A stretch of DNA of 64,000 nt from Pseudomonas umsongensis (GCF_002236105.1 NZ_NIWU01000005.1:310001-374000); one strand, 5' to 3'. Positions 8,666 to 17,643 are shown, numbered from the stretch's first letter. Translations and numbers: made by a program. Notes: generated by a model not told the origin, from the letters alone.

Positions 8666-9415
8666 TTAGATTACCTTCGCTTCGTTTTTCAGTTTCTCGA
8701 CCAGTTCAGCCACCGACTTGACCTTGATACCCGCGCTGCGTGCAGCAGGCGCTTCGACTTTCACGGTCTTGTTGGTGGAGGCGGTGGAAACGCCCAAAGC
8801 GTCCGGAGTCAGCGTCTCGAGAGGCTTCTTCTTGGCTTTCATGATGTTTGGCAGGGACGCGTAGCGCGGCTCGTTCAAACGCAGGTCGGTGGTGACGATG
8901 GCCGGCAGCTTCAGGGAAACTGTCTGCGCGCCGCCGTCGATTTCACGAGTAACAGCTACGCTATCGCCGCTGATTTCGACTTTGGAGGCGAACGTGCCCT
9001 GACCGTAACCGCTCAGTGCCGCCAGCATCTGGCCAGTCTGGTTGTTGTCGCTGTCGATGGCTTGTTTGCCAAGGATCACCAGCTGAGGCTGTTCCTTGTC
9101 GACAACAGCTTTCAACAGTTTGGCAACGGCCAGGGAAGTCAGGTCTTCGGCGGACTCGACGAGGATGGCGCGGTCGGCACCCAGAGCCAGCGCGGTGCGC
9201 AGTTGCTCTTGAGCGGTGGACGGGCCTACGGAGACGACGACGATTTCAGTCGCAACACCCTTCTCTTTCAGGCGTACGGCTTCTTCCACGGCGATCTCGC
9301 AGAACGGGTTCATCGACATCTTGACGTTGGCAAGGTCGACGCCGGAATTGTCCGCCTTGACGCGAACTTTCACGTTGTAATCCACAACGCGTTTGACAGC
9401 TACAAGAACCTTCAT
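8666..9415 (-). CDS. etfB: Electron transfer flavoprotein, beta subunit
   Basis: 249 residues. It shows the beta-subunit pattern: MKVLVAVKRVVDYNVKVRV, the AMP-binding region VVSVGPSTAQEQLRTALALG, and the C-terminal signature around residues 165-205 (AIVTTDLRLNEPRYASL, IMKAKKKPL). Partner of EtfA in beta-oxidation and amino-acid catabolism. Divergent from the ETF-QO gene across a 547-bp regulatory region; its own promoter was not obvious to me. Confidence 0.97.
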   Translation of the reverse strand: MKVLVAVKRVVDYNVKVRVKADNSGVDLANVKMSMNPFCEIAVEEAVRLKEKGVATEIVVVSVGPSTAQEQLRTALALGADRAILVESAEDLTSLAVAKLLKAVVDKEQPQLVILGKQAIDSDNNQTGQMLAALSGYGQGTFASKVEISGDSVAVTREIDGGAQTVSLKLPAIVTTDLRLNEPRYASLPNIMKAKKKPLETLTPDALGVSTASTNKTVKVEAPAARSAGIKVKSVAELVEKLKNEAKVI

Positions 9416-9706
9416 GGATTCCTCGTTACTCTCCGGTGAAAAGAAAGTCGCCTAGGCGAACCTGGCGGATAATGCTCATCGGGCGCAAGGGCACCTCCAA
9501 AAACGCCGGCAAAAGTGTCAAGTGACCATCGTTCATGATGCTGATGACCGTTTGTCAGCAGTGACTGACGAGTCATTCAATATCGTGACGTGTAGACTGC
9601 GCATCAAACCCGCGCGGCGCATCACCTTCTACTGCCATCGCCCTGTCTTTAGAGGTGCTCTTGAAACCAACAGTCAGCCTACGGCGAGCGCAAAACCGCC
9701 CGTATC

Positions 9707-9732
9707 TTGACCGGAACACCTATTCCGGTCAA
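9707..9732. promoter_or_regulatory. 26-bp palindrome in the etfB/ETF-QO intergenic region
   Basis: TTGACCGGAA (9707-9716) and TTCCGGTCAA (9723-9732) are perfect inverted repeats around a 6-bp spacer CACCTA. No T-run follows on either strand. It looks like an operator; the regulator is unknown. The rest of 9416-9792 shows nothing else I can name. Confidence 0.5.
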
Positions 9733-9792
9733 TACGCCAAAATGGCCGTTCATAAGGCGGGTGACTTTGATTTCTCTGGCTTTGAGCCATTT

Positions 9793-9837
9793 CAAACAAA
9801 CGTTTGTATTGGACGCTGAGAGTGGTGTAGATATAAT
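9793..9837 (+). promoter_or_regulatory. ETF-QO promoter with PsrA-type operator
   Basis: CAAAC-N4-GTTTG at 9793-9806 fits the PsrA consensus (G/C)AAAC-N2-4-GTTT(G/C) reported for pseudomonads. It directly abuts a sigma70-like promoter: TTGGAC at 9809-9814, 17-bp spacer, TATAAT at 9832-9837. A repressor bound here would block RNA polymerase. PsrA senses long-chain acyl-CoA, which suits a beta-oxidation electron carrier. Confidence 0.7.
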
Positions 9838-9962
9838 GCGCCACCAAAGAGAAAGGTGGTTAATCGATTGTCCTCTCCCGGCGTTGCGCAGGGATTCATG
9901 GATGCGACACCCAACCTCCATATTAGAAAAAAAACTGTTGAGCCTTGAGTAGGAGATAACCT

Positions 9963-11627
9963 GTGGAACGCGAATACATGGAATTCGACGTGGTCATCGT
10001 CGGTGCCGGCCCCGCTGGTCTTTCCGCTGCCTGCCGATTGAAGCAGAAGGCCGCCGAAGCCGGTAAGGAAATCAGCGTCTGCGTGGTCGAAAAAGGCTCC
10101 GAAGTCGGTGCTCACATCTTGTCCGGTGCGGTATTCGAACCCCGCGCCCTGAACGAACTGTTCCCGAACTGGAAAGAACTCGGCGCGCCGCTGAACACGC
10201 CGGTCACCCGCGATGACATCTTCGTGCTGAAAAACGCCGAAAGCGCGCAAAAAATTCCAGACTTCTTTGTGCCCAAGACCATGCACAACGAAGGCAACTA
10301 CATCATTTCCCTGGGCAACCTGTGCCGCTGGCTGGCCCAGCAGGCCGAGAACCTGGGCGTGGAGATCTACCCAGGCTTCGCCGCCCAGGAAGCGCTGTTC
10401 GACGAGAATGGCGTGGTCCGCGGGATTATCACCGGCGATCTGGGCGTTGACCGCGAAGGCAACCCAAAAGAAGGCCTGTACACCCCAGGCATGGAACTGC
10501 GCGGCAAGTACACGCTGTTCGCCGAAGGATGCCGCGGCCACATCGGCAAGCAACTGATCAAGCGCTTCAACCTCGCCAGCGATGCCGACGCCCAGCACTA
10601 CGGCATCGGCCTGAAGGAAATCTGGGAAGTCGACCCGGCCAAGCACCAGCCAGGCCTGGTGGTGCACACCGCCGGTTGGCCGATGGACATCATGGGCACC
10701 GAGAACACCGGTGGCTCGTTCCTCTACCACCTGGAAAACAATCAGGTGGTCGTGGGCCTGATCGTCGACCTGTCGTACAGCAACACCTACCTGTCGCCGT
10801 TCGACGAGTTCCAGCGCCTCAAGCATCACCCGGTGCTCAAGCAGTACCTGGAAGGCGGCAAGCGCGTCAGCTACGGCGCCCGCGCCATCTGCAAGGGTGG
10901 CCTGAACTCGCTGCCGAAGATGGTCTTCAAGGGCGGCGCGCTGATCGGCTGCGACCTCGGCACCCTGAACTTCGCCAAGATCAAGGGCAGCCACACCGCG
11001 ATGAAGTCCGGCATGCTGGCGGCTGACGCCGTGGCCGATCGCCTGTTCGCCGAGTCCGAAGGTGGCGATGAACTGACCAATTACGTCGAAAGCTTCAAGA
11101 ACAGCTGGCTGTACGAAGAACTGTTCGCGAGCCGCAACTTCGGCCCGGCGATCCACAAGTTCGGCGCCATCGTCGGCGGTGGTTTCAACTGGCTGGACCA
11201 GAACATCTTCGGCGGCAAACTGCCGTTCACCCTGCACGACACCAAGCCGGATTACGCGTGCCTCAAACTGGCGGCCGACTGCAAGAAGATCGACTACCCG
11301 AAACCGGACGGCAAGATCAGCTTCGACAAACTGAGCTCGGTGTTCATTTCCGGGACCAACCATGAAGAAGAGCAACCTTGCCACCTGAAACTGGCCGACG
11401 CGAGCATCCCGATCAGCAAGAACCTGCCGCTTTACGACGAACCGGCCCAGCGTTACTGCCCGGCCGGCGTGTATGAAGTGGTGACCAAGGAAGACGGTGA
11501 GAAGCGCTTCCAGATCAACGCCCAGAACTGCGTTCACTGCAAGACCTGCGACATCAAGGACCCTGCACAGAACATCACCTGGGTGACACCGGAAGGTGCT
11601 GGCGGCCCGACTTACCCGAACATGTAA
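9963..11627 (+). CDS. Electron transfer flavoprotein-ubiquinone oxidoreductase (ETF-QO)
   Basis: 554 residues, full length for the family. Residues 9-20 carry the Rossmann FAD motif VVIVGAGPAGLS. A mid-protein membrane/quinone region follows, and the C-terminus has the [4Fe-4S] cysteines in RYCPAGVYEV and NCVHCKTCDIKDP. It oxidises reduced ETF and reduces ubiquinone at the inner membrane. The start shown (MEREYMEFDV) follows an AGGAGAT ribosome-binding site; a Met five codons later is possible. Divergent partner of etfBA. Confidence 0.97.
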   Translation: MEREYMEFDVVIVGAGPAGLSAACRLKQKAAEAGKEISVCVVEKGSEVGAHILSGAVFEPRALNELFPNWKELGAPLNTPVTRDDIFVLKNAESAQKIPDFFVPKTMHNEGNYIISLGNLCRWLAQQAENLGVEIYPGFAAQEALFDENGVVRGIITGDLGVDREGNPKEGLYTPGMELRGKYTLFAEGCRGHIGKQLIKRFNLASDADAQHYGIGLKEIWEVDPAKHQPGLVVHTAGWPMDIMGTENTGGSFLYHLENNQVVVGLIVDLSYSNTYLSPFDEFQRLKHHPVLKQYLEGGKRVSYGARAICKGGLNSLPKMVFKGGALIGCDLGTLNFAKIKGSHTAMKSGMLAADAVADRLFAESEGGDELTNYVESFKNSWLYEELFASRNFGPAIHKFGAIVGGGFNWLDQNIFGGKLPFTLHDTKPDYACLKLAADCKKIDYPKPDGKISFDKLSSVFISGTNHEEEQPCHLKLADASIPISKNLPLYDEPAQRYCPAGVYEVVTKEDGEKRFQINAQNCVHCKTCDIKDPAQNITWVTPEGAGGPTYPNM

Positions 11628-11645
11628 GCCGAACCACTGAACATC

Positions 11646-11670
11646 AAGGCTCCCGAATGGGGGCCTTTTT
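11646..11670 (+). terminator. Terminator of ETF-QO gene
   Basis: AAGGCTCCC-GAAT-GGGGGCCTT forms a 9-bp stem (one G-U pair) followed by T residues, 18 bp after the stop. Confidence 0.75.
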
Positions 11671-11704
11671 GTTGCCTGCAATTTAGGCAACACCATTAAA
11701 CCAA

Positions 11705-11794
11705 TGTGGGAGCGAGCCTGCTCGCGAAAGAAGTGTGTCAGTCGATACCCATATCGAATGATAAATCGCTTTCGCGAGCAGGCTCGCTCCCACA
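11705..11794. repeat. REP pair (GTGGGAGCGAGCCTGCTCGCG family)
   Basis: A 26-bp perfect inverted repeat (11705-11730 and 11769-11794) around a 38-bp spacer. Same family at 20191-20276 and 32635-32699. Confidence 0.85.
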
Positions 11795-11811
11795 ATGATT
11801 ACCGCATACCG

Positions 11812-12615
11812 TCAGATTTTGGCGCCCAGCTCCGCCGACAGCCGGGCCGTAACCCCTTTGATCAAAGGAATCAGCTCGGCCATTTTTTCCAGCGGCATGT
11901 ACGGCACGGTACTGGCGATGCTGATGCCGGCGACGATGCGTTTGCTGGCATCGCGGATCGGTGCCGCCACGCAGCGGATCGACGGTTCGTTGTCTTCCAG
12001 GTCGAAGGCATAACCGCCGGCCACGTACTCGAACATGCGCTGCTGGAACTGTTCCCACGACTGTTCGGGGTGCTGCGGCCAGAACTGGTTTTTCCCACCC
12101 ACCGGCAGGCTGATTTCGTACAAGCGCTGCCACTCTTGCGGCGAGTCATCGAGCATCAATGCCTTGCCGATTCCCGTACGCGCCAAGGGCATGCGATGGC
12201 CGACCCGCGAGCGCATCTCCGGACCGTTGCGCCCCGGGTTCTTGTGCAGGTACAGCACCTCATCGCCTTCGCGGATAGCCAGGTGAATGGTATCGCCGGT
12301 CAACGCCGACAGCTCATCCAGATATGGCCCGGCCAGGGTCACCAGCGGCAACTCCTCACGCGCCTGAAAACCCAGTTCGATCAACTTGGGCCCCAACAGG
12401 TAACCGACCTGCGGCACCACCCGCAGATATCGCTCGTCCACCAGGCAACTGGCCAGGCGATGGGTGGTGCTGCGCGTGGTGCCGATCAACCGGGCGATTT
12501 CCTTGAGATCGCGGGCGCCACTGGCCACGGCCTGAACCACACCCAACCCGCGAAGCAGGGTCTGGGTGCCAGTCGGTGCGGCGTCCTTGGCGATTTTTGG
12601 GGCGTCTTCCTGCAT
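11812..12615 (-). CDS. IclR family transcriptional regulator of the dgo cluster
   Basis: 267 residues. The N-terminal winged helix (LLRGLGVVQAVASG, DLKEIARLIGTTRSTTHRL) is followed by an IclR effector domain (GPYLDELSALTGDTIHLAI, VAAPIRDASKRIVAGISIA). It is the last gene of the dgoK-dgoA-dgoD-dgoT-iclR array, so it is probably the galactonate-responsive regulator. Its likely target is the inverted repeat over the dgoK promoter and the copy upstream of the sugar dehydrogenase gene. That link is inference. Confidence 0.88.
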   Translation of the reverse strand: MQEDAPKIAKDAAPTGTQTLLRGLGVVQAVASGARDLKEIARLIGTTRSTTHRLASCLVDERYLRVVPQVGYLLGPKLIELGFQAREELPLVTLAGPYLDELSALTGDTIHLAIREGDEVLYLHKNPGRNGPEMRSRVGHRMPLARTGIGKALMLDDSPQEWQRLYEISLPVGGKNQFWPQHPEQSWEQFQQRMFEYVAGGYAFDLEDNEPSIRCVAAPIRDASKRIVAGISIASTVPYMPLEKMAELIPLIKGVTARLSAELGAKI

Positions 12616-12675
12616 ATCCAGCCTTTACCGTTGAGCGAGTGAACGGGCGGCATTATGGTCGCCCGCGGGTCCCGA

Positions 12676-13986
12676 CTACAACTTGATACGCTCGACCTTG
12701 CCCACCAGCAAGATGTAGGAAAGTGCACCGATCAACGCCAGGACCGAGATATAGGTAATGGCCGGGGCAAAGGAATCACCGCTGGCAAGGAAGCCGATGA
12801 CGATCGGCGTGGCGATGGCCGACAGGTTGCCGATGAAGTTGAATACCCCACCGGTCAGCCCAAGCAGTCGCGCCGGAGCCAGGGTCGACACCAGCGACCA
12901 GGTGATCGAAGCCAGGCCGTTGCCGAAAAACGCCAGCGCGAGGAAGGCAATTACCAGCGGCGTCGACTCAACGAAGTTGGCGCCAATGATCGAAGTGGAA
13001 ATCAGCAGGCCACTGATGATCGGCAACTTGCGGGCGAAGCCCACGGAGTAACCACGACGAATCAGAAAGTCCGAGAAGAAACCGGAGCACAGCACGCCGA
13101 CGAACGCCGCGAGAAACGGCAGCGATGCCAGCAGTCCGGACTTGATGAAATCCATGCCGCGGTATTTCACCAGGTAGGTCGGGAACCACGTCAGGAAAAA
13201 CCACAGGGTCGAGTTGAGGCAGAATTGGCCGAGGTAAATGCCCCAAAGTTTGCGCTTGGTGAGGACAATTCCCAGGTCGGTCCAGCTGAATTTGGCTTTG
13301 ACCCTGGCTTGTTCGGCCTGGATGTCCACCAGCCCGCCGCCTTCGCGGATCAAGTCGATTTCGGCGTCGTTGGCGCCTTTGAAATCCCGGGGCTCGCGAT
13401 ACACCGCGTACCAGATCACCGCCCAGAGAATGCCCACTGCGCCGGTGGCCACGAACACCATGTGCCAGCCGAATTCATGCTGCAGCCAGGCCAATACCGG
13501 CGTCAGGAAAGCCAGGCCGACGAACTGTCCAGACGTGTAGAAACCGATGGCCGTGGCACGCTCACGCTCCGGGAACCAGGTGGTAACCACGCGACTGTTG
13601 ATCGGATAGGCCGGCGCTTCCAGGGCACCGACCGCCATGCGCAATACGAACAGGGCGATGAAGCTGCCCGCGAAACCGAGCATGACCGTGGCAATCGACC
13701 ATAACAGGAGTGCAGCGGTATACAGAATGCGCGGCGGCACCCGGTCCACCAGCCAGCCACCGGGAATCTGCATGGCGGCGTAGGTCCAGCCGAAGGCCGA
13801 GAAGATCAGGCCGACGTGTATTGGATCGATGCCCAGGTCGCTGGTCAGCGCTGGCGCAGCGATCGACAGGTTGCTGCGGTCCAGGTAGTTGATCACCACG
13901 GTGATGAACAACAGGACCATGATGAAAAAACGCTTGCGGCTGGGCGCCGCCAACGACGCCTGCCCGGTGAGGGTTTGCGGTTGCAT
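12676..13986 (-). CDS. dgoT: MFS transporter, probable D-galactonate permease
   Basis: 436 residues with about 12 hydrophobic segments, in the anion:cation symporter (phthalate permease) branch of the MFS (INYLDRSNLSIAAPAL, FGWTYAAMQIPGGWLVDR). Proton-coupled uptake of sugar acids is typical of this branch, and E. coli DgoT belongs to it. The assignment to galactonate rests on position between dgoD and the regulator. A repeat of family D separates it from dgoD. Confidence 0.8.
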   Translation of the reverse strand: MQPQTLTGQASLAAPSRKRFFIMVLLFITVVINYLDRSNLSIAAPALTSDLGIDPIHVGLIFSAFGWTYAAMQIPGGWLVDRVPPRILYTAALLLWSIATVMLGFAGSFIALFVLRMAVGALEAPAYPINSRVVTTWFPERERATAIGFYTSGQFVGLAFLTPVLAWLQHEFGWHMVFVATGAVGILWAVIWYAVYREPRDFKGANDAEIDLIREGGGLVDIQAEQARVKAKFSWTDLGIVLTKRKLWGIYLGQFCLNSTLWFFLTWFPTYLVKYRGMDFIKSGLLASLPFLAAFVGVLCSGFFSDFLIRRGYSVGFARKLPIISGLLISTSIIGANFVESTPLVIAFLALAFFGNGLASITWSLVSTLAPARLLGLTGGVFNFIGNLSAIATPIVIGFLASGDSFAPAITYISVLALIGALSYILLVGKVERIKL

Positions 13987-14020
13987 GGGGAGTGCCTCTT
14001 TTTATGTTTATTGAGGTCGT

Positions 14021-14127
14021 GATCGTTCCCACGCTCTGCGTGGGAATGCAGCCAGGGACGCTCTGCGTCCCAAAAGCGGACGCAGAGCGTCCAGTGAGGT
14101 ATTCCCACGCAGAGTGTGGGAACAATC
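14021..14127. repeat. Long palindromic repeat, family D (copy 1)
   Basis: GATCGTTCCCACGCTCTGCG at the left end is mirrored by the right end GCAGAGTGTGGGAACAATC, with nested GGACGCTCTGCGTCC hairpins inside. A near-identical 113-bp copy lies at 24635-24747. Each sits at a gene boundary. Confidence 0.8.
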
Positions 14128-14139
14128 ACCGCGCAGGCA

Positions 14140-15288
14140 TTACCACTCGGCAAAACTGCCGTCGGCATGGCGCCAGATCGGGTTGCGCCAGCGGTGGCCG
14201 ACGGCGGCGCGTTCGATCACATATTCTTCGTTGATCTCGATGCCCAGGCCCGGGCCGTTCGGGATTTTCACGAAGCCTTGGTCGTAGTCGAACACCCGTG
14301 GATCCTTCACATAGTCGAGCAGGTCGTTGCTCTCGTTGTAATGGATGCCCAGGCTCTGCTCCTGGATGAACGCGTTGTAGCAGACAGCGTCCAGTTGCAG
14401 GCACGCCGCCAGGGCAATCGGACCCAGCGGGCAATGCAGCGCCAACGCCACGTCGTAGGCTTCGGCCATATTGGCGATCTTGCGGGTTTCGGTGATGCCG
14501 CCCGCATGTGAAGCATCCGGCTGGATGATGTCGACGTAGCCCTCGCTGAGCACGCGCTTGAAATCCCAGCGCGAGAACAGCCGCTCACCCAGGGCAATCG
14601 GCGTGCTGGTCAGCGGTGCCAGCTCCTTAAGCGCTTCGTAGTTTTCGCTGAGCACCGGTTCTTCGATGAACATCAGCTTGTACGGATCGAGTTCCTTCAT
14701 CAGCACCTTGGCCATGGGCTTGTGCACCCGGCCATGGAAGTCGACGCCAATGCCGACGTTCGGCCCGACCGCATCACGCACGGCAGCGACGTTGGCCAGG
14801 GCCAGGTCGACTTTGTCGAAGGTATCGAGGAACTGCAGCTCTTCGGTGCCATTCATTTTCACTGCGGTGAAACCCCGACTGACCGCTTCTTTCGCCGCTC
14901 GCGCAGTGTCTGCCGGGCGGTCGCCGCCGATCCACGAATACACGCGGATCTTGTCCCGCACCTGTCCACCCAGCAGGTCACTGACCGACACACCCAGCGC
15001 CTTGCCCTTGATGTCCCACAACGCCTGGTCGATGCCGGCCAGGGCACTCATGTGGATGGCGCCGCCACGGTAAAAGCCACCGCGGTACAGCACGGTCCAG
15101 ATGTCTTCGATATTGCGTGGGTCTTTGCCGATCAGGTAGTCGGACAATTCTTCAACGGCAGCCGCGACAGTGTGAGCGCGGCCTTCGACTACGGGCTCGC
15201 CCCAGCCGGTCACGCCTTCGTCGGTCTCGACCTTGAGGAAGCACCAGCGTGGCGGAACGATGAAGGTGGTCAGTTTGGTGATTTTCAT
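14140..15288 (-). CDS. dgoD: D-galactonate dehydratase
   Basis: 382 residues, the same length as E. coli DgoD, an enolase-superfamily enzyme. Metal and catalytic residues are where expected: IGVDFHGRVH (Asp183, His185), FIEEPVL (Glu209), LGERLFSRW (Glu235) and ALHCPLGPIA (His285). It converts D-galactonate to 2-dehydro-3-deoxygalactonate. It lies 48 bp after dgoA. A bifunctional arabinonate/galactonate activity cannot be ruled out from sequence alone. Confidence 0.93.
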   Translation of the reverse strand: MKITKLTTFIVPPRWCFLKVETDEGVTGWGEPVVEGRAHTVAAAVEELSDYLIGKDPRNIEDIWTVLYRGGFYRGGAIHMSALAGIDQALWDIKGKALGVSVSDLLGGQVRDKIRVYSWIGGDRPADTARAAKEAVSRGFTAVKMNGTEELQFLDTFDKVDLALANVAAVRDAVGPNVGIGVDFHGRVHKPMAKVLMKELDPYKLMFIEEPVLSENYEALKELAPLTSTPIALGERLFSRWDFKRVLSEGYVDIIQPDASHAGGITETRKIANMAEAYDVALALHCPLGPIALAACLQLDAVCYNAFIQEQSLGIHYNESNDLLDYVKDPRVFDYDQGFVKIPNGPGLGIEINEEYVIERAAVGHRWRNPIWRHADGSFAEW

Positions 15289-15336
15289 CTGTCGGTCTCT
15301 CTTGTTAGATCCAGCGCTCGCAGCGCCAAAAAAGTC

Positions 15337-15957
15337 TTAGCGAAGGGCTTTCCAGGCAGCCACGTAGGCCTTGGCATTGGCCGCCACTTGCTCAGGGGTC
15401 ATGCCTGGCTTGAACAACCCGGACCCGAGGCCGAAGCCTTTGACGCCCGCGTCGACAAACACCTGCATGTTGTCCGGGGTGATGCCACCGACGGGCGCCA
15501 GGATCGTTCCCGCCGGCAGCACCGCGAGCCAGGCCTTGACGACCGCCGGGCCCATTTGCTCGGCCGGGAACATCTTCAGCACATCAGCGCCCTCGGCCAG
15601 TGCCGCGAAGGCCTCGGTCGGGGTGGCGACACCGGGCGACAGATAAAGGCCAGCCGCTTTCGCCGCGCGCAAAACCTTCGGATCGCTGTGGGGCATGACG
15701 ATCACCTGGCCGCCGGCCGCTTTCACTTGCTCGACCTGTTGCGGCGTCAGCACCGTGCCCGCGCCAATCAGGCAATCGGCGGGCAACGTACTGCGCAGGA
15801 TGCGAATGCTTTCATACGGCTCCGGGGAGTTGAGCGGCACTTCGATGACGCGAAATCCGGCTTCATACAGGACTTCGCCGATAGCAGCGGCTTCTTGCGG
15901 GCGCAGGCCACGCAGGATCGCGATCAGCCCGTTTTGCGCCAGTGCGTGTTTGAGCAT
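15337..15957 (-). CDS. dgoA: 2-dehydro-3-deoxy-6-phosphogalactonate aldolase
   Basis: 206 residues of the KDPG/KDPGal aldolase family. GFRVIEVPLNSPEP supplies the catalytic glutamate, and GADVLKMFPAEQMGP carries the Schiff-base lysine. It splits KDPGal to pyruvate and glyceraldehyde-3-phosphate. It follows dgoK by 19 bp and precedes dgoD, as in other dgo operons. KDPG aldolase (Eda) is the alternative, but context favours DgoA. Confidence 0.92.
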   Translation of the reverse strand: MLKHALAQNGLIAILRGLRPQEAAAIGEVLYEAGFRVIEVPLNSPEPYESIRILRSTLPADCLIGAGTVLTPQQVEQVKAAGGQVIVMPHSDPKVLRAAKAAGLYLSPGVATPTEAFAALAEGADVLKMFPAEQMGPAVVKAWLAVLPAGTILAPVGGITPDNMQVFVDAGVKGFGLGSGLFKPGMTPEQVAANAKAYVAAWKALR

Positions 15958-15976
15958 GTCAGGACTCCAGTCAGGG

Positions 15977-16969
15977 TTAACGATGTGGCGTGGGCGAGAT
16001 CAGGCCGGCAGCCAGTGCCAGCTGCCACAACCCGCGTTCGGTGGCCTGTTCGGCCAACGTCACCCGCGCAAAACCGCAGGCATCGAGTGCGCGGCTGTAG
16101 CGGCTGCACAGTTGGGAATTGCCAATCAGGATGATCGAAGGCAGGTGCACACTGTTGCGTCGACGCCGCTGCACGCAGGCCAGGGCCGACAGTTCATGGC
16201 CGATCAACAGGCCGGACAAGTAATCCGCTTGCGCCGTGGCGCTGAGCTCGCCGGTCAGGCCGAGGCTGCGGGCGCTGAACAAGGTCGACAAGGGGCCTAT
16301 TTCGCCGTCTGTCGACAACGCCACCTGTACGCCGCGATCGAACGCCTCGCCATCGAATGACGCGCCGCACTGCTGGGTACGCCCCAGAATGCTGTGTTCG
16401 CTGAGCACGGCGAAGACTTCACCGGTCATGAAGGTATCGAAATGCACGATGCAGCCGTCGGCCACTTCCACCCATTTCGAATGGCTGCCTGGCAGGCCGA
16501 TCAGTAGATCGGTGCCCGCCTCGCCTGCGATGTTCTGCAGTACGCCGAGCACTTGGGTTTCTTCGCCGCGCATCACGTTCGGCAAGCGCGAACGCTGGAT
16601 CACCCCCGGCACGATGTGTACATCGACACCGCGAAGACTGCGAACGGTTTGCAGGGAAGTGCCGAGATTGGCGACGTTCGCCGGCGTGTCGCGATAAGCC
16701 GCCTCGCGCCAGCCCTGGGCGCTGCCCACCATGCCGCAGGCGATCACTGGCAAGTCGGGCTGTTCGTCGAGCCAATCGCCACAGGCCTGGTCAAAAGCCA
16801 GTTCAAAACCATCGACGCACTCTCGGCCGTTGATCATTCGCGCAGCCTTGGGCAACTGCATGATCCCCGACGACAGCGAGCGCTGTTCGAGCACCTGGCC
16901 GCCCGCGGCAAGTTTGTAGGCACGTAATGAGGTTGTCCCCCAATCGAGCGCGATTAATTGCGCCTGCAT
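15977..16969 (-). CDS. dgoK: 2-dehydro-3-deoxygalactonokinase
   Basis: 330 residues. N-terminal LIALDWGTTSLRAYKL is the phosphate-binding loop of the DgoK sugar-acid kinase family, and LPGSHSKWVEV is conserved in it. It phosphorylates KDGal at C6. First gene of the operon. The ATG is preceded by AACAGGTGAAGCG, a leader whose near copy occurs upstream of the dehydrogenase gene at 29.4 kb. Confidence 0.92.
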   Translation of the reverse strand: MQAQLIALDWGTTSLRAYKLAAGGQVLEQRSLSSGIMQLPKAARMINGRECVDGFELAFDQACGDWLDEQPDLPVIACGMVGSAQGWREAAYRDTPANVANLGTSLQTVRSLRGVDVHIVPGVIQRSRLPNVMRGEETQVLGVLQNIAGEAGTDLLIGLPGSHSKWVEVADGCIVHFDTFMTGEVFAVLSEHSILGRTQQCGASFDGEAFDRGVQVALSTDGEIGPLSTLFSARSLGLTGELSATAQADYLSGLLIGHELSALACVQRRRRNSVHLPSIILIGNSQLCSRYSRALDACGFARVTLAEQATERGLWQLALAAGLISPTPHR

Positions 16970-17007
16970 CGCTTCACCTGTTCTGTTTTTGGCAGTGAGT
17001 GAGGCGG

Positions 17008-17065
17008 ACTATAAACCTTGGTGCCGCAAAATCTCAATATATAAATATCAATCCCATATATTGAG
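17008..17065 (-). promoter_or_regulatory. dgoK promoter with overlapping inverted-repeat operator
   Basis: Minus strand: TTGAGA (17037-17032), 18-bp spacer, TATAGT (17013-17008). A perfect 10-bp inverted repeat CTCAATATAT/ATATATTGAG (17033-17042 and 17056-17065, 13-bp spacer) covers the -35 box and the bases upstream. The same layout occurs at 29491-29548. Confidence 0.7.
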
Positions 17066-17075
17066 ACAAGACAAA

Positions 17076-17152
17076 AAAAGATCGCAGCCTTCGGCAGCTA
17101 CAGAATCGGGTTTACACGCGATTCATGGCGCTGCCGAAGGCTGCGATCTTTT
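17076..17152. repeat. REP pair of GATCGCAGCC family, possible bidirectional terminator
   Basis: A 23-bp perfect inverted repeat (17076-17098, 17130-17152) whose outer ends are A4/T4 on either strand. It lies between the stop of the GNAT gene and the dgo promoter and could stop read-through into dgo. Confidence 0.75.
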
Positions 17153-17160
17153 AAACGGTA

Positions 17161-17643
17161 TCAATTACCCTCGGCAAAATCCCGCAAGACGGCCCCGTCC
17201 ATGCGGTAGCGCACCCACTCTTCCTGCGGCTGTGCGCCTAGGGATTTGTAGAAGTCGATAGCCGGGGTGTTCCACTCCAGCACGCTCCATTCGAAGCGCC
17301 CACAGTCGTTGGCACAGGCGATTTTCGCCAGGTGACGCAACAAGGTTTTACCCGCACCGCCACCGCGCTGTTCAGGTGTGATGTACAAATCTTCGAGGTA
17401 CAGGCAGTTGCTGCCCAGCCACGTGGAGTAGCTGAAAAAAAACACCGCAAAACCGATGGGCACACCCTCGCGCAGGCAGATCAGGCCATGGGCCGTCGCC
17501 CCTTCACTGAACAGGCTGCGTTCGATGTCGGCGACACTGGCGATGACTTCATGGCGAGCACGTTCGTAGTCGGCCAGTTCAGTGATGAACGCGAGGATTT
17601 GCGGCGCGTCACTGGGGGTTGCCGGGCGGATTTCGATCGTCAT
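17161..17643 (-). CDS. GNAT family N-acetyltransferase
   Basis: 160 residues. It has the GNAT layout: N-terminal IEIRPATPSDAPQILAFI, beta4 CLYLEDLYITPEQRGGGAGKTLLRHL with the acetyl-CoA-binding R/Q-x-x-G-x-G/A loop, and C-terminal NTPAIDFYKSLGAQP. It resembles the diamine/thialysine acetyltransferase branch (SSAT-like), so a polyamine or amino-acid derivative is a plausible substrate. Single gene; its neighbours give no further clue. Confidence 0.88.
   Translation of the reverse strand: MTIEIRPATPSDAPQILAFITELADYERARHEVIASVADIERSLFSEGATAHGLICLREGVPIGFAVFFFSYSTWLGSNCLYLEDLYITPEQRGGGAGKTLLRHLAKIACANDCGRFEWSVLEWNTPAIDFYKSLGAQPQEEWVRYRMDGAVLRDFAEGN

Noticed and set aside
9480..9515. Possible sigma-54 promoter for etfB (TGG...TTGC with 10-bp GG-GC spacing)
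   Set aside because: Only the minimal GG and GC are right; the -24 element otherwise departs from TGGCACG, and no enhancer site is visible.
9792..11795. 667-codon minus-strand open frame opposite ETF-QO
   Set aside because: Begins in a REP repeat and mirrors a full-length, well-conserved oxidoreductase; a GC-rich shadow.
16989..17261. 90-codon plus-strand open frame in the dgo promoter region
   Set aside because: Consists of promoter, REP repeat and the antisense of the GNAT gene; no ribosome-binding site.
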